DNA of 64,000 bases from an uncultured Litoreibacter sp. (GTDB taxonomy: Bacteria > Pseudomonadota > Alphaproteobacteria > Rhodobacterales > Rhodobacteraceae). The stretch spans positions 310,001-374,000 of the forward strand of contig CANLUY010000002.1 in NCBI GenBank assembly GCA_947494435.1, written 5' to 3'. Below the pieces are notes generated by a model that had not been told where the DNA came from, searched no databases, and saw only the letters and a list, made by a program, of their open reading frames with translations. This document shows, in pieces, positions 40,646 to 50,094 of this stretch. How positions within the stretch are numbered: the first letter of the stretch is position 1; every line of letters begins with the position of its first letter. The position numbers were made by a program, and so were the translations under genes.

Positions 40646-41697
40646 GCTTTGCCAGCCTCAATGAGCGCTTTGGCGACTGTCCGGAAGCCTTGTGCCTGTG
40701 CAGAGTCCGGTTTTGACACGACAATTGGCGCCCCTCCGTCCGCAGCAAGACGAATGTCTAGGTGCAGGGGAATTTCAGCCAAGAGAGGTACGCCGAGTTT
40801 TTCCGCTTCTGACACGACACCACCATGGCCAAACACATGTTCTTCATGTCCACATTGCGAACAAATATGAGTACTCATATTTTCGATCATGCCAAGGATG
40901 GGCGTGCCCATCTGATTAAACATGTCGATCCCTTTGCGCGCGTCAAGCAAGGCGACGTCTTGCGGGGTCGATACGATGACGGCACCATCAAGATGCGCTT
41001 TTTGCGCCAATGTCATTTGTACGTCACCAGTGCCTGGAGGTAGGTCTACGATAAGCACATCAAGCGCGCCCCACTGCACCTGCATCATCATCTGTTGCAA
41101 CGCGCCCATCAACATCGGCCCCCGCCAGACGACCGCTTGGTCCTCATTGGTCATCAGCCCGATCGACATCATCGTCACGCCATAATTGCGCATTGGCAGG
41201 ATCAACTTGCCATCAGGGCTTTGCGGTCTGCCGGAAACGCCTAACATGCGTGGTTGAGATGGCCCGTAGACATCCGCATCAAGCATTCCAACGCGCCGTC
41301 CTTCGGCGGCCAACGCGCAGGCAAGGTTGGACGCTACAGTTGATTTACCAACGCCGCCTTTGCCCGAAGCAATCGCAATAATCCGGTCAACGTCCGGTAT
41401 TTTCTCGGGCCCCGTAGGTTCGGCCGCCCGGCTTGGCTTCAGATCTGGTGGCGGCGTTGGTTTGCTGTGAGCCGTCATCACAATCGAAACCGATGCTGCA
41501 CCAAGCGCGGTCAGTGCGGCCTCCGCCTGTTCCTTTATCGGTATGTACGGCTCGGGGGAGGCGACCTCCATCACAAAGCGGACAGCACCATCTTCAACAT
41601 TCAAAGCGCGCACGAGCCCTGCTTCGACAAGGTCTTTTCCGTCTGGAGCCTTCACACCTTTCAGGCAAGCCAGAACGTCCTCTCGGTTCAAAGCCAC
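40642..41697 (-). CDS. Mrp/NBP35-family Fe-S cluster carrier ATPase
   Basis: 351 residues. N-terminal DUF59/MIP18-like domain (1-80), then P-loop GKGGVGKST (about 109-117), GMLDADVYGPSQPRM, and the C-terminal cysteine pair HICSQCGHEEHVFG that binds the bridging [4Fe-4S] cluster. Delivers Fe-S clusters to apoproteins in the cytosol. Several Fe-S enzymes (formate dehydrogenase) are encoded nearby. Followed directly upstream by a 62-residue gene. Confidence 0.93.
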   Translation of the reverse strand: MALNREDVLACLKGVKAPDGKDLVEAGLVRALNVEDGAVRFVMEVASPEPYIPIKEQAEAALTALGAASVSIVMTAHSKPTPPPDLKPSRAAEPTGPEKIPDVDRIIAIASGKGGVGKSTVASNLACALAAEGRRVGMLDADVYGPSQPRMLGVSGRPQSPDGKLILPMRNYGVTMMSIGLMTNEDQAVVWRGPMLMGALQQMMMQVQWGALDVLIVDLPPGTGDVQMTLAQKAHLDGAVIVSTPQDVALLDARKGIDMFNQMGTPILGMIENMSTHICSQCGHEEHVFGHGGVVSEAEKLGVPLLAEIPLHLDIRLAADGGAPIVVSKPDSAQAQGFRTVAKALIEAGKA

Positions 41698-41886
41698 TTA
41701 TGCGCCTTCAATCTTGCCGGTGACGATGTGTTCAAGGTCTACACCCTCGATTGTAAGAACCATTTTGGCCTCATAAGTTTTGCCAGAGGTGTCAGCATTG
41801 CGCATGGCTTCCTCAATCGCTTGTTGCGAGGTTACCCCCACCTGTTTGAGGAATTTCCGCATCGACATATTAAAATCGTCGCTCAT
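41698..41886 (-). CDS. DUF6494-type small protein
   Basis: 62 residues starting MSDDFNMSMRKFLKQVGVTSQQAIEEAMRNA, ending TGKIEGA. Its ATG at 41886 was chosen because the much longer frame to 42717 is antisense to the cytochrome gene. Short helical and beta segments, no signal. Directly before the Mrp gene (stop at 41698, Mrp start at 41697), so cotranscribed. Function unknown. Confidence 0.82.
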   Translation of the reverse strand: MSDDFNMSMRKFLKQVGVTSQQAIEEAMRNADTSGKTYEAKMVLTIEGVDLEHIVTGKIEGA

Positions 41887-41979
41887 AGCACTCGTGTCCC
41901 TTCGGCTTGAAAAAGTTGACGCACTGACCCTAGCGCCCCTAGTCTGACATGCAACCAGACGCTTCAGGGAATGGTTGGT

Positions 41980-42705
41980 ATGTTCAAGAAACTCTGTATT
42001 TGCTTTTCGATGCTGGCCTTGCCTGCGTCGGCGCAAGACAAAGCGTTTACCCTCGACGCACCAGAAACCCTGATTGAGACTGGGCTCCTGAAACATATCC
42101 TGCCACGTTTTTCGCTGAAAACCGGGATCAGGATTACCGTGCAAAGCGGCGATGGTGACGCGCGTTTTGGCCCGGCAGGCACACCGGTTTTTCGCAATGG
42201 GGATAATGTCTGGTTCTTCGACGCCCCGTCTGAGCCAGACATAGAGGCGTTCCTGACATGGCTTCAATCGGATGTAGGCAAGCGGACGATAGACACGTTT
42301 GCACCGGACGGAACGGCACTGTTCAGCTCCGATGTGTCGGTGAAAGCAACGGTAAAAACTGCTATTTTGAGTGGCGATAAAGCAATCGGTGAGAAGGTCA
42401 GCTTGTCGCGATGCGGCAGATGTCATGTCATCAACGAGACAAATCGAATGAACGCGATCGGGTCTTCGCCGTCTTTTGCACTCCTGCGGAGTTTCTCTGA
42501 CTGGCAAGAACGGTTTGAGACCTTTTTCCTGCTCAAGCCGCACCCCGCGTTTACGCAAGTCGAAGATGTCACCGAGCCTTTCGCCGAACATCTTCCGTCG
42601 CCGATTGCGCCCGTTGAAGTGACTTTGGAGGAAATTGAGGCGATCACAGCTTACGTCGGTTCGATTGCGCCTGCCGATCTGGGCGCACCAATCAAGTCTC
42701 AATAG
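41980..42705 (+). CDS. Secreted c-type cytochrome-like protein
   Basis: 241 residues from ATG 41980, with AGGGA 9 bases upstream; ATG 41971 is in frame but too close to that site. Signal peptide MFKKLCICFSMLALPASA. A first ~135 residues resemble a periplasmic binding-protein fragment (FSLKTGIRITVQSGDGDARF), followed by a heme motif CGRCH (Cys145, Cys148, His149) and a helical C-terminus. One covalent heme c expected. Convergent with the 4Fe-4S gene of the formate dehydrogenase locus (9 bases apart); a role in its electron transfer is possible. Confidence 0.8.
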   Translation: MFKKLCICFSMLALPASAQDKAFTLDAPETLIETGLLKHILPRFSLKTGIRITVQSGDGDARFGPAGTPVFRNGDNVWFFDAPSEPDIEAFLTWLQSDVGKRTIDTFAPDGTALFSSDVSVKATVKTAILSGDKAIGEKVSLSRCGRCHVINETNRMNAIGSSPSFALLRSFSDWQERFETFFLLKPHPAFTQVEDVTEPFAEHLPSPIAPVEVTLEEIEAITAYVGSIAPADLGAPIKSQ

Positions 42706-42713
42706 TGTCCTGC

Positions 42714-44663
42714 TCAATGGTCTTTTCTTTTTGAGAAATAGTCCTCAGAGGTTCTCACCCGTGGCCGCTCGCCGCCCTGGAAGGGGTTATCAGTTGAATG
42801 AAACTGAGCTTGAACGCGACAGTTGTCACACATCTGGATCATCTTGGCAGCTTCAGATGAGGCAAACATAGAATGCGTTCCAGCCAGCTTGTCCATGATC
42901 TTGTCGACTGTAGATTGCACTCCGAATAGGGCACCACATTCAATACAAGCAGCCGGTTCCTCTTCATGCAAAACCGTTTGCGCCAAAGCATCATCTGTCA
43001 GCGTAAGTTGCGGCTTCAGTGTGATCGCATTCTCGGGACAGATATTGCTGCAAAGGCCGCATTGCAGGCACGCATCTTCTTGAAAGCGCAACTGAGGTTT
43101 GTCAGCGTTGTCACCCAGTGCACCCGATGGGCAAAGCGAAACGCATGAAAGGCACAAAGTACAGGCCTCTGTATCCACGACAACAGCCCCGTAAGGCGCA
43201 TCCTTGGGTAAAGTCAGAGTGTCCGTATCTGGGTACAGTGCTTTAGCTGCCAACCGGGTCACTTGGCGACGCGACCCGATAGGCAATACAGGTTCGGTTA
43301 CGTGCACAGGTTGGGTGGGCGGATCGTAAAGCAACTCGCCCAACTGCTCAGGATCGGCAAGATCAATTACTGTCAAAGCATCCTCGCCAGCTATTGCGCG
43401 GGCAAGAGGGATTTCGCGATTTAGTCCGTCCCGTTCTGTTTTTGGGGATAGCAGAATGAGAACCTCAACAAACCCGCTGGCAAAGGCGCTAAGCGCTTCG
43501 GCGTGACCAAATCCCGCCAATGCCTCAACCTCCAGCGGGATGACGTTATCCGGCAGGCCGCGACCAAAACGGGCCAGCAGTGAGATCATCTCCCGACCGT
43601 GTGTTGCGTCGTGAACCAATAGTCTTGGAGCGTCGCCACCAGCTTTGCGATAGGTCGACGCAAGAGTTGTGATGCGACGGAACAGTGTGTCCACTGGTGG
43701 CGCATCGTAGCTGATTGCACCAGACGGACAAACAGCAGCACATGACCCGCAGCCTGCACAAACCATCGGATCAATCGCCACATGCTCTCCAGCCGACGTG
43801 ATAGCTCCGGTTGGACAGATATTGATGCAGTTTGAACAAGCAGGCTGTTCCGCGCGGCTATGTGCGCAAAGGCTTTCCTGAAGATTTACATAAAGCGGCT
43901 TCTCAAACGTCCCAACAAGTTGTGACGCCGTCAACACCGCCTTTGCCACAGAAGGGGCGTGACTAGGGTCCGCCCGCAAATAGCCTTCACGTTTCTCTGG
44001 GGCAGGGACCAACGGATCACCGCCGCTAAAATCCAAAACAATATCGCATTCAGAGACCGCCCCATTTTGTGCCTCACTTAGCAAAAATGCGCCACGACCG
44101 CCGGGGATGACTTGCTGCAATTTGTCGAATTTCGCGGAAAACCCGCCCAGCGCGCCCGACAGATTTCTCAGGTGTCCGATGATGCAGTCGAACCGTCGAT
44201 CCGTCGGAATATCTTCACCACTTGAAAGCAAAACTGTCACTGCAAGTGTATCGCAGAGGTCCGATGCGGCCCTAATGGCCGCTTCGCCACCAATTATCAA
44301 GCAGGTCCCGTTTGATATGACATCTACGGATTTGCCAAGCGGCGCAGGCAATACAGCTTCGGCGACAAGGGCTGACATCTTGGCCGTTGGTGATCCTTCC
44401 CCCCAACCCGCTCGGTCGCGAATATCGACAAAGGCCGGTGGGTCGCAGTCAAGCTCGTCCGCCAATTGTTCGAACCGTTGCCGTTCCTGTTGGCACGCAA
44501 AAATTACATCTCCGCCCGCGATCTCTGTGGCGGTTTGTTCAATTTCGCCAACGCAAAGATTGGTATAGACTTTGGAGCAGGACAGGCCGCTTGCTGCCGA
44601 AATGCGCTTTGCATCAACGGCCTGACTTCCAAGGCAATCACATAGAACCAGCTTTTTGGTCAT
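42714..44663 (-). CDS. Multi-[4Fe-4S] ferredoxin-like protein of the formate dehydrogenase locus
   Basis: 649 residues from ATG 44663, with AGGGAG 5 bases upstream; the frame to 44678 lacks a site. It has four ferredoxin motifs in two pairs: CSNCINICP and CAGCGSCAAVCP (about 280-320), and CTLCLSCVSLCP and CLQCGLCSNICP (about 505-555). Isolated Cys pairs are at the N-terminus (LVLCDCLG) and near the C-terminus (CIECG, CDNC). No signal peptide, so cytoplasmic. Divergent from DUF3305/DUF3306/torD; this set recurs with formate dehydrogenase in proteobacteria. It probably acts in electron transfer or maturation. The family role is not well defined. Confidence 0.88.
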   Translation of the reverse strand: MTKKLVLCDCLGSQAVDAKRISAASGLSCSKVYTNLCVGEIEQTATEIAGGDVIFACQQERQRFEQLADELDCDPPAFVDIRDRAGWGEGSPTAKMSALVAEAVLPAPLGKSVDVISNGTCLIIGGEAAIRAASDLCDTLAVTVLLSSGEDIPTDRRFDCIIGHLRNLSGALGGFSAKFDKLQQVIPGGRGAFLLSEAQNGAVSECDIVLDFSGGDPLVPAPEKREGYLRADPSHAPSVAKAVLTASQLVGTFEKPLYVNLQESLCAHSRAEQPACSNCINICPTGAITSAGEHVAIDPMVCAGCGSCAAVCPSGAISYDAPPVDTLFRRITTLASTYRKAGGDAPRLLVHDATHGREMISLLARFGRGLPDNVIPLEVEALAGFGHAEALSAFASGFVEVLILLSPKTERDGLNREIPLARAIAGEDALTVIDLADPEQLGELLYDPPTQPVHVTEPVLPIGSRRQVTRLAAKALYPDTDTLTLPKDAPYGAVVVDTEACTLCLSCVSLCPSGALGDNADKPQLRFQEDACLQCGLCSNICPENAITLKPQLTLTDDALAQTVLHEEEPAACIECGALFGVQSTVDKIMDKLAGTHSMFASSEAAKMIQMCDNCRVQAQFHSTDNPFQGGERPRVRTSEDYFSKRKDH

Positions 44664-45022
44664 CGAAACTCCCTGCATTCAAGCGTGTATTTTCGGCCGT
44701 AAGTGTACGTTCAGATTGGCAGGCTATTCGTGATTCCCCCCTTAGGTAAACCTCAATCGCAACCATTCGTGGGCGTTGATGTGATTGCTGCAAGTGCGAG
44801 GGTCTTTGTCCTGATCGGCGACAAAAAATACAAGATGCGTGGTAGGCCAGCATCCAAAGGCTCAAACGCGATACAATCCCATGCCGCGGCGCAGCATCAT
44901 GAAAAGTGAAGACCGAAAAGCGCAAAAAAGACTTTGAGATTGTCGTTTGGTCATACAAACTTCTTTCAGCCAAGGGACAACAGTGGGGGTGACACGTCAT
45001 CAGCACCGATACATCCATAGCA
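44664..45022. promoter_or_regulatory. Divergent intergenic region of the formate dehydrogenase locus
   Basis: 359 bases between two divergent units. A frame at 44703-44909 lacks coding character. No convincing -35/-10 pair, sigma54 site or riboswitch is evident by eye; a molybdate/tungstate-sensing regulator site could lie here but I cannot identify it. Confidence 0.3.
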
Positions 45023-45553
45023 ATGCAACTGGGGATTGTGATCCGCCGGGTGCCCGGCGTGACACGCTGGGCGCAGCATGTTTGGAAAGCTGTAGCCGTG
45101 TTGCCGGGCGCCGCTGATGCGCAATGGAAAGAGTTGCGCCGCGACGGAGATGCAATCGAATTTCACGCGGCCACAGTTCCGCTAGAACTTTTTCGCACGG
45201 ACACCGAAGGCTATCTGCATGGCCTGTCAGCAAAAACGCCGAGTATATATGTTGTGATGCGTGAAGCTGAAGATGACCAACCTCTTGAAATCGTGCTTGC
45301 AACCGCATCGCCTTACGAAGCTCAGGATTACGCGGATACGGGCGAAGAACTGGTAGAGAAGGTGCCGATGCCAGATGGATTGGTGGCGTGGATACGGGAT
45401 TATATCGAAGCCCATCATGAAGATGAGGTCTTTATCAAACGCCGAAGGGATAAGAAGCGCATTGACCTGAAAGAAGACGGTATTGGCGACGCGCGTATCC
45501 GTCAGGTCGCGGATGTTTACCGCGCACCGCGTCGCAAGGAGCCAGTGCATTGA
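45023..45553 (+). CDS. DUF3305 family protein (formate dehydrogenase locus)
   Basis: 176 residues from ATG 45023 (LGIVIRRVPGVTRWAQHVWKA), the conserved opening of DUF3305. An acidic beta-rich body follows, with a basic C-terminus (KRRRDKKRID). No signal or metal motif. DUF3305 and DUF3306 regularly stand before TorD-like chaperones and formate dehydrogenase genes; an assembly or accessory role is inferred from that. Overlaps DUF3306 by 4 bases. The ribosome site is weak. Confidence 0.85.
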   Translation: MQLGIVIRRVPGVTRWAQHVWKAVAVLPGAADAQWKELRRDGDAIEFHAATVPLELFRTDTEGYLHGLSAKTPSIYVVMREAEDDQPLEIVLATASPYEAQDYADTGEELVEKVPMPDGLVAWIRDYIEAHHEDEVFIKRRRDKKRIDLKEDGIGDARIRQVADVYRAPRRKEPVH

Positions 45554-46143
45554 GTGGTGAGCAGAATTTCTGGTCCCGCCGCAAGGCAGGGGTGGCTGCT
45601 GAAGCCGAAGCAGAGCTGGCTGCGGTAGAAGCGCAAGCTCTGGCTCAAGAGCATAGGGCGCTAGAAGAAAAGACCGATGAAGAGCTGTTGGTCGAGCTGG
45701 ATTTGCCAGACCCTGACAGTTTGAAAATGGGCGATGATTTCACTGCATTCATGTCAAAAGCCGTCCCTGATCGTTTGCGCCGCCGTGCGTTGCGCACGCT
45801 CTGGCGGACAAACCCGGTATTGGCCAATGTCGATATGCTTGTCGATTACGGCGAGGATTTCACCGACAAAGCGATGGTCATCGAAAATATGCAAACCGCG
45901 TATCAGGTGGGCAAAGGCATGTTGAAACATGTCGAGGAAATGGCCCGCCAAGCGGAAGAAGGTGAAAACCCGCCAGAACCAGAGCTGGAAGAGGTCGTCG
46001 AAGAGGATGAAGAGATCCTGATGGCGGATGCTGAAGAACCCGAACACGTTGAAGATTTCACTGAGGTGGAGATTGAAGGGGAGCCAAGTTTCGAGGCTCC
46101 AACTCCGCGTCGTATGACATTCAGAGTTGAGGAGACAGCGTGA
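45550..46143 (+). CDS. DUF3306 family protein (formate dehydrogenase locus)
   Basis: 197 residues, TTG start (MSGEQNFWSRRKAGV) overlapping the DUF3305 stop (TTGA). Contains the DUF3306 core DFTAFMSKAVPDRLRRRALRTLWRTNPVLANVDMLVDYGEDF region, then an acidic Glu-rich tail. Highly acidic, soluble. Accessory protein by neighbourhood; function unknown. ATG-less start fits tight coupling. Overlaps the TorD gene by 4 bases. Confidence 0.85.
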   Translation: MSGEQNFWSRRKAGVAAEAEAELAAVEAQALAQEHRALEEKTDEELLVELDLPDPDSLKMGDDFTAFMSKAVPDRLRRRALRTLWRTNPVLANVDMLVDYGEDFTDKAMVIENMQTAYQVGKGMLKHVEEMARQAEEGENPPEPELEEVVEEDEEILMADAEEPEHVEDFTEVEIEGEPSFEAPTPRRMTFRVEETA

Positions 46144-46745
46144 GCGCTGCAGAAGATATCAAAGTTGCCTCCGAGGATCGCCTGCGGGCTGACCTTTATA
46201 ATTTCCTTGGTCTAACCCTGTCAGGTCCACCAGATCAATTATTGCTGGATCAATGCGTCGGATTGTCAGGTGACAACAGCGAATTGGGTAATGCTATCAA
46301 CGGCCTATCTCGCGTGGCCAAGGCGTCGAAGCCGAAGAAAGTCGAAAGCGAGTTCAACGCGCTGTTCATCGGTTTAGGACGCGGCGAGTTGCTGCCATAT
46401 GCCAGCTACTACTTGACTGGGTTCCTGAACGAAAAACCGCTCGCAACGCTACGCTCTGACATGGCCGCACGCGGGATGACACGGGCGCCGAACGTCTATG
46501 AGCCCGAGGACAATATTGCCTCGCTCATGGAAATGATGGGCGGGATGATCGTGGGGCGTTTTGGCGCGCCAGCTGACCTCGACGACCAAAAGGTCTTTTT
46601 CAACAAACATATCGCCCCATGGGCGGGACATTTCTTTGCCGATCTGGAGGCCGCCAAGAATTCGGTCCTCTATGCCTCGCTTGGCAGCGTGGGCAAGGCA
46701 TTCATGGAGATTGAGCGCGAAGCGTTCAGAATGACAGCGGGCTAG
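46140..46745 (+). CDS. TorD/DmsD-like molybdoenzyme chaperone
   Basis: 201 residues, GTG start overlapping the DUF3306 stop. All-helical; the motif FIGLGRGELLPYASYYLTGFLNEKP and the later YEPEDNIASLMEMM (ExxDxxxxxxxxM pattern) are typical of the family. These cytoplasmic chaperones bind the Tat signal of a molybdenum/tungsten enzyme until its cofactor is in place. The clients here are the Tat-signal proteins encoded next. Confidence 0.9.
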   Translation: MSAAEDIKVASEDRLRADLYNFLGLTLSGPPDQLLLDQCVGLSGDNSELGNAINGLSRVAKASKPKKVESEFNALFIGLGRGELLPYASYYLTGFLNEKPLATLRSDMAARGMTRAPNVYEPEDNIASLMEMMGGMIVGRFGAPADLDDQKVFFNKHIAPWAGHFFADLEAAKNSVLYASLGSVGKAFMEIEREAFRMTAG

Positions 46746-46802
46746 CTACCCGCGCACAACCGGCGGGGATGCCCGCCATCAACAGGGAAGGGAGACATCC
46801 CA

Positions 46803-46991
46803 ATGACCAAGAAGAGCGAAGGCGCAAGTCGCCGCGATTTTCTGAAACTGGCCGGAACCACCGCGCCGGTCGCCGCAGTGGCACTCGCCACCGGCACTAC
46901 AGAGGCTGAGGCAAGACCTGCAGACCTTTCGTCCGACAAGATGCAGGACACCGCGCATACACGCGCCTACCTCGACAGCGCCCGCTTCTAG
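46803..46991 (+). CDS. Small Tat-signal protein of the formate dehydrogenase operon
   Basis: 62 residues with a twin-arginine signal SRRDFLKLAGTTAPVAAVALATG, leaving only ~25 residues after it. Good ribosome site (GGGAGA before ATG 46803). Such short Tat proteins occur regularly just before the catalytic subunit in these operons. Possibly an assembly factor or minor subunit; function not established. A small GC hairpin (46762-46777) precedes it. Confidence 0.85.
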   Translation: MTKKSEGASRRDFLKLAGTTAPVAAVALATGTTEAEARPADLSSDKMQDTAHTRAYLDSARF

Positions 46992-47105
46992 GACGCCGTT
47001 ATAGACGACCCTGAGACGACTGGTTGCGTGACGCCCGACTGTCAAAGGTTTCAAAATAACCAAGCAAGCGAGGGGATTGCCCCAAGCACGCAAGGGAGGA
47101 AAAAC

Positions 47106-50081
47106 ATGTTAAGGAAAAAGACCAACGGGGTTGCGCGACGCCCCCAGCGGACCGGTATCCTATCTGATATTGCCGAAAAATCTGTAGATCGCCGCTCATT
47201 CTTACGCGGCAGCGGTTTGGCCATTGGGGGCCTTGCCGCGATTTCAGCGACGGGTGGCGCGGTCACCCAAGCCACTGCGCAAACCGCCGCCGATGGCGCG
47301 GTTGAGCTTGTCAAATCCGTCTGCACGCACTGCTCGGTCGGCTGTACTGTCGTGGCAGAAGTCAGCAACGGCGTCTGGACAGGGCAGGAGCCTGGCTGGG
47401 ACAGTCCGTTCAACCTTGGCGCACATTGCGCGAAAGGTGCTGCGGTTCGTGAGCACGCCCATGGTGAACGTCGGCTGAAGTACCCGATGAAGAAAGAGGG
47501 TGGAGAGTGGAAGCGCATCAGCTGGGAACAGGCGATCGACGAGATCGGCGACGGCATGATGAATATCCGCGAGGAAAGCGGACCGGACTCGGTCTATTGG
47601 CTCGGCTCCGCAAAGCACAATAACGAACAGGCCTATCTGTTCCGCAAGTTTGCCGCTTACTGGGGGACAAATAACGTCGACCACCAAGCGCGGATTTGTC
47701 ACTCCACCACCGTGGCCGGCGTAGCCAACACATGGGGCTACGGCGCCATGACCAATAGCTACAATGACATCCACAACTCCAAAGCGATCTTCATCATCGG
47801 CGGCAACCCCGCCGAGGCGCATCCAGTTTCCCTGCTGCACCTGTTGCGGGCGAAAGAGCAGAACAATGCGCCAGTGATCGTATGTGACCCGCGCTTCACG
47901 CGGACGGCGGCCCATGCTGATGAGTATGTGCGCTTCCGTCCGGGCACGGACGTCGCTTTGGTTTGGGGTATCCTCTACCATATCTTTGAGAACGGTTGGG
48001 AGGACAAAGAGTTCATCCGCACCCGTGTTTGGGGCATGGATCAGATCAAGGAAGAAGTGGCCAAGTGGACCCCTGAAGAAGTCGAGCGCGTCACGGGCGC
48101 GCCGGGCTCCCAGCTCAAGCGCGTTGCGCGGACGATGGCGAATAACCGTCCGGGCACCGTGATCTGGTGCATGGGTGGCACGCAGCATACCAACGGCAAC
48201 AACAACACACGCGCCTATTGCGTGCTGCAGTTGGCGCTGGGCAACATGGGCACATCCGGCGGCGGGACCAACATCTTCCGTGGCCACGATAACGTGCAAG
48301 GTGCAACTGACCTTGGCGTTCTGTCCCACACGCTTCCCGGCTACTACGGTCTATCCGCAGGCTCATGGGCGCACTGGGCCCGTGTCTGGGGTGAGGACAA
48401 CGACTGGCTGAAAGGCCAGTTCGCGATGACCAAAGACGCGGATGGCAAAGACAAGTCGCTACAACAGCTCACCGGTATTCCGGTGTCACGCTGGATCGAC
48501 GGTGTGCTTGAAGACCCTGATAATATGGACAACCCGAACAAGGTGCGCGCCATGGTGCTTTGGGGGCATGCGCCGAACTCTCAGACCCGGATGAAGGAAA
48601 TGAAAACGGCGATGGAGCAGTTGGATATGCTGGTCGTCGTTGATCCATATCCAACCGTCTCTGCTGTGTTGCATGACAGAACGGATGGCGTTTACTTGCT
48701 ACCGGCCTGTACACAGTTCGAAACCCGTGGCTCTGTCACCGCATCGAACCGCTCGATCCAATGGCGCGACAAGGTCGTTGAGCCGCTGTTCGAGAGCCTG
48801 CCGGACGAAGTCATCATGGCCAAATTCGCCAACAAGTTCGGCTGGGCGGATCGCTTCTTCCGCAATATCGAAATGGAAGATGCAGAAACGCCAAATGTGG
48901 AAAGCATCACGCGGGAGTTCAACGCAGGGATGTGGACGGTCGGCTACACGGGGCAAAGCCCGGAGCGGATCAAGAAGCACATGGCCAACCAGCACACGTT
49001 TGATAGAACGACGCTGCAAGCGATTGGCGGGCCCGCTGATGGCGACTATTACGGGATGCCGTGGCCTTGCTGGGGCACGCCTGAGATGAACCATCCAGGC
49101 ACGCCAAACCTCTATGACATGTCCAAACGTGTCTCTGAAGGTGGTCTTACGTTCCGTGCGCGCTTCGGCGTTGAGCGGGACGGGGACAATCTGTTGGCAG
49201 AAGGTGTCGCCTCGTTGGATTCGGATATCCAGGATGGATATCCGGAGTTTACTTACCAAATGCTCAAAGACTTGGGTTGGCATACTGAGTTAACGCCAGA
49301 TGAACGTGCCTATATTGCCAAAGCTGCGAGCGTCGGTGGGTTCGAGGATTACACCAAAGAAGTGGGTGAGGCAGGCATGTCGCCGTTCCCGTCGGACTAC
49401 GACGACAAGGTCGCCAAGGTGAATTGGAAAACTGACCTCTCAGGCGGTATCCAGCGAGTTGCCATCGCGCATGAGATGGCACCATTCGGCAACGCCAAGG
49501 CGCGTGCCGTCGTGTGGACCTTCCCTGATCCGGTTCCGGTTCACCGCGAGCCGCTTTATACGAACCGCCGCGACCTTGTGGCTGACTACCCGACCTATGA
49601 GGACCGGAAGTTCTACAGACTTCCGACCATGTATGCCTCCATCCAGAAACAGGACTTCAGTAAGGATTATCCCATGATCCTGACATCCGGTCGTCTGGTT
49701 GAATACGAGGGTGGCGGTGATGAGACCCGGTCGAACCCATGGCTGGCTGAGCTTCAGCAAGACATGTTTGTGGAGATTAACACCCGCGATGCCAACAATC
49801 TGGGCGTCAGAGATGGCGAACAGGTTTGGGTGGAAGGCCCCGAAGGCGGCAAGGTCAAAGTCATGGCCATGGTTACTGAGCGGGTGGGTGAGGGCGTTGC
49901 CTTCATGCCGTTCCACTTCGGTGGGCATTTCGAAGGCGCGGACCTGCGGGACAAATACCCCGATGGGGCCGATCCGTACGTGCTGGGCGAAAGTACCAAC
50001 ACCGCGCAGACCTATGGCTACGATTCAGTGACCCAGATGCAAGAGACGAAAGCCACTCTTTGCAAAATCTGGACAGCATAA
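47106..50081 (+). CDS. fdhA: Formate dehydrogenase catalytic (alpha) subunit, Cys-type, Tat-exported
   Basis: 991 residues from ATG 47106, preceded by AAGGGAGG; the frame to 47028 has no site. Tat signal DRRSFLRGSGLAIGGLAAIS. [4Fe-4S] motif CTHCSVGC followed by the distant Cys in GAHCAKG; active-site Cys198 (ARICHSTTVAGVANTWGYGAMTN, codon TGT 47697-47699), where E. coli FdnG has selenocysteine, so the enzyme needs no Sec machinery. C-terminal molybdopterin-dinucleotide-binding domain (ILTSGRLVEYEGGG; FHFGG). Oxidises formate to CO2 in the periplasm and passes electrons to FdhB and the cytochrome b subunit. The nearby tungstate transporter suggests tungsten in the active site. Confidence 0.95.
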   Translation: MLRKKTNGVARRPQRTGILSDIAEKSVDRRSFLRGSGLAIGGLAAISATGGAVTQATAQTAADGAVELVKSVCTHCSVGCTVVAEVSNGVWTGQEPGWDSPFNLGAHCAKGAAVREHAHGERRLKYPMKKEGGEWKRISWEQAIDEIGDGMMNIREESGPDSVYWLGSAKHNNEQAYLFRKFAAYWGTNNVDHQARICHSTTVAGVANTWGYGAMTNSYNDIHNSKAIFIIGGNPAEAHPVSLLHLLRAKEQNNAPVIVCDPRFTRTAAHADEYVRFRPGTDVALVWGILYHIFENGWEDKEFIRTRVWGMDQIKEEVAKWTPEEVERVTGAPGSQLKRVARTMANNRPGTVIWCMGGTQHTNGNNNTRAYCVLQLALGNMGTSGGGTNIFRGHDNVQGATDLGVLSHTLPGYYGLSAGSWAHWARVWGEDNDWLKGQFAMTKDADGKDKSLQQLTGIPVSRWIDGVLEDPDNMDNPNKVRAMVLWGHAPNSQTRMKEMKTAMEQLDMLVVVDPYPTVSAVLHDRTDGVYLLPACTQFETRGSVTASNRSIQWRDKVVEPLFESLPDEVIMAKFANKFGWADRFFRNIEMEDAETPNVESITREFNAGMWTVGYTGQSPERIKKHMANQHTFDRTTLQAIGGPADGDYYGMPWPCWGTPEMNHPGTPNLYDMSKRVSEGGLTFRARFGVERDGDNLLAEGVASLDSDIQDGYPEFTYQMLKDLGWHTELTPDERAYIAKAASVGGFEDYTKEVGEAGMSPFPSDYDDKVAKVNWKTDLSGGIQRVAIAHEMAPFGNAKARAVVWTFPDPVPVHREPLYTNRRDLVADYPTYEDRKFYRLPTMYASIQKQDFSKDYPMILTSGRLVEYEGGGDETRSNPWLAELQQDMFVEINTRDANNLGVRDGEQVWVEGPEGGKVKVMAMVTERVGEGVAFMPFHFGGHFEGADLRDKYPDGADPYVLGESTNTAQTYGYDSVTQMQETKATLCKIWTA

Positions 50082-50094
50082 GGGAGAATGAGAG

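Noticed and set aside
42714-42717. A 339-codon minus-strand ORF covering 41698-42717
   Set aside because: It is antisense to the secreted cytochrome over most of its length; only the last 62 codons (DUF6494-type) look like a gene.
44714-44731. Sigma54-like promoter (TTGGCAG...)
   Set aside because: The -24 GG is present but the -12 element is GT rather than GC at the required spacing.
44703-44909. 68-codon plus-strand ORF between the 4Fe-4S and DUF3305 genes
   Set aside because: No ribosome site and unnatural composition; it sits in a divergent promoter region.
47697-47699. Selenocysteine at the formate dehydrogenase active site
   Set aside because: The codon is TGT (Cys), not TGA, and the frame needs no readthrough.
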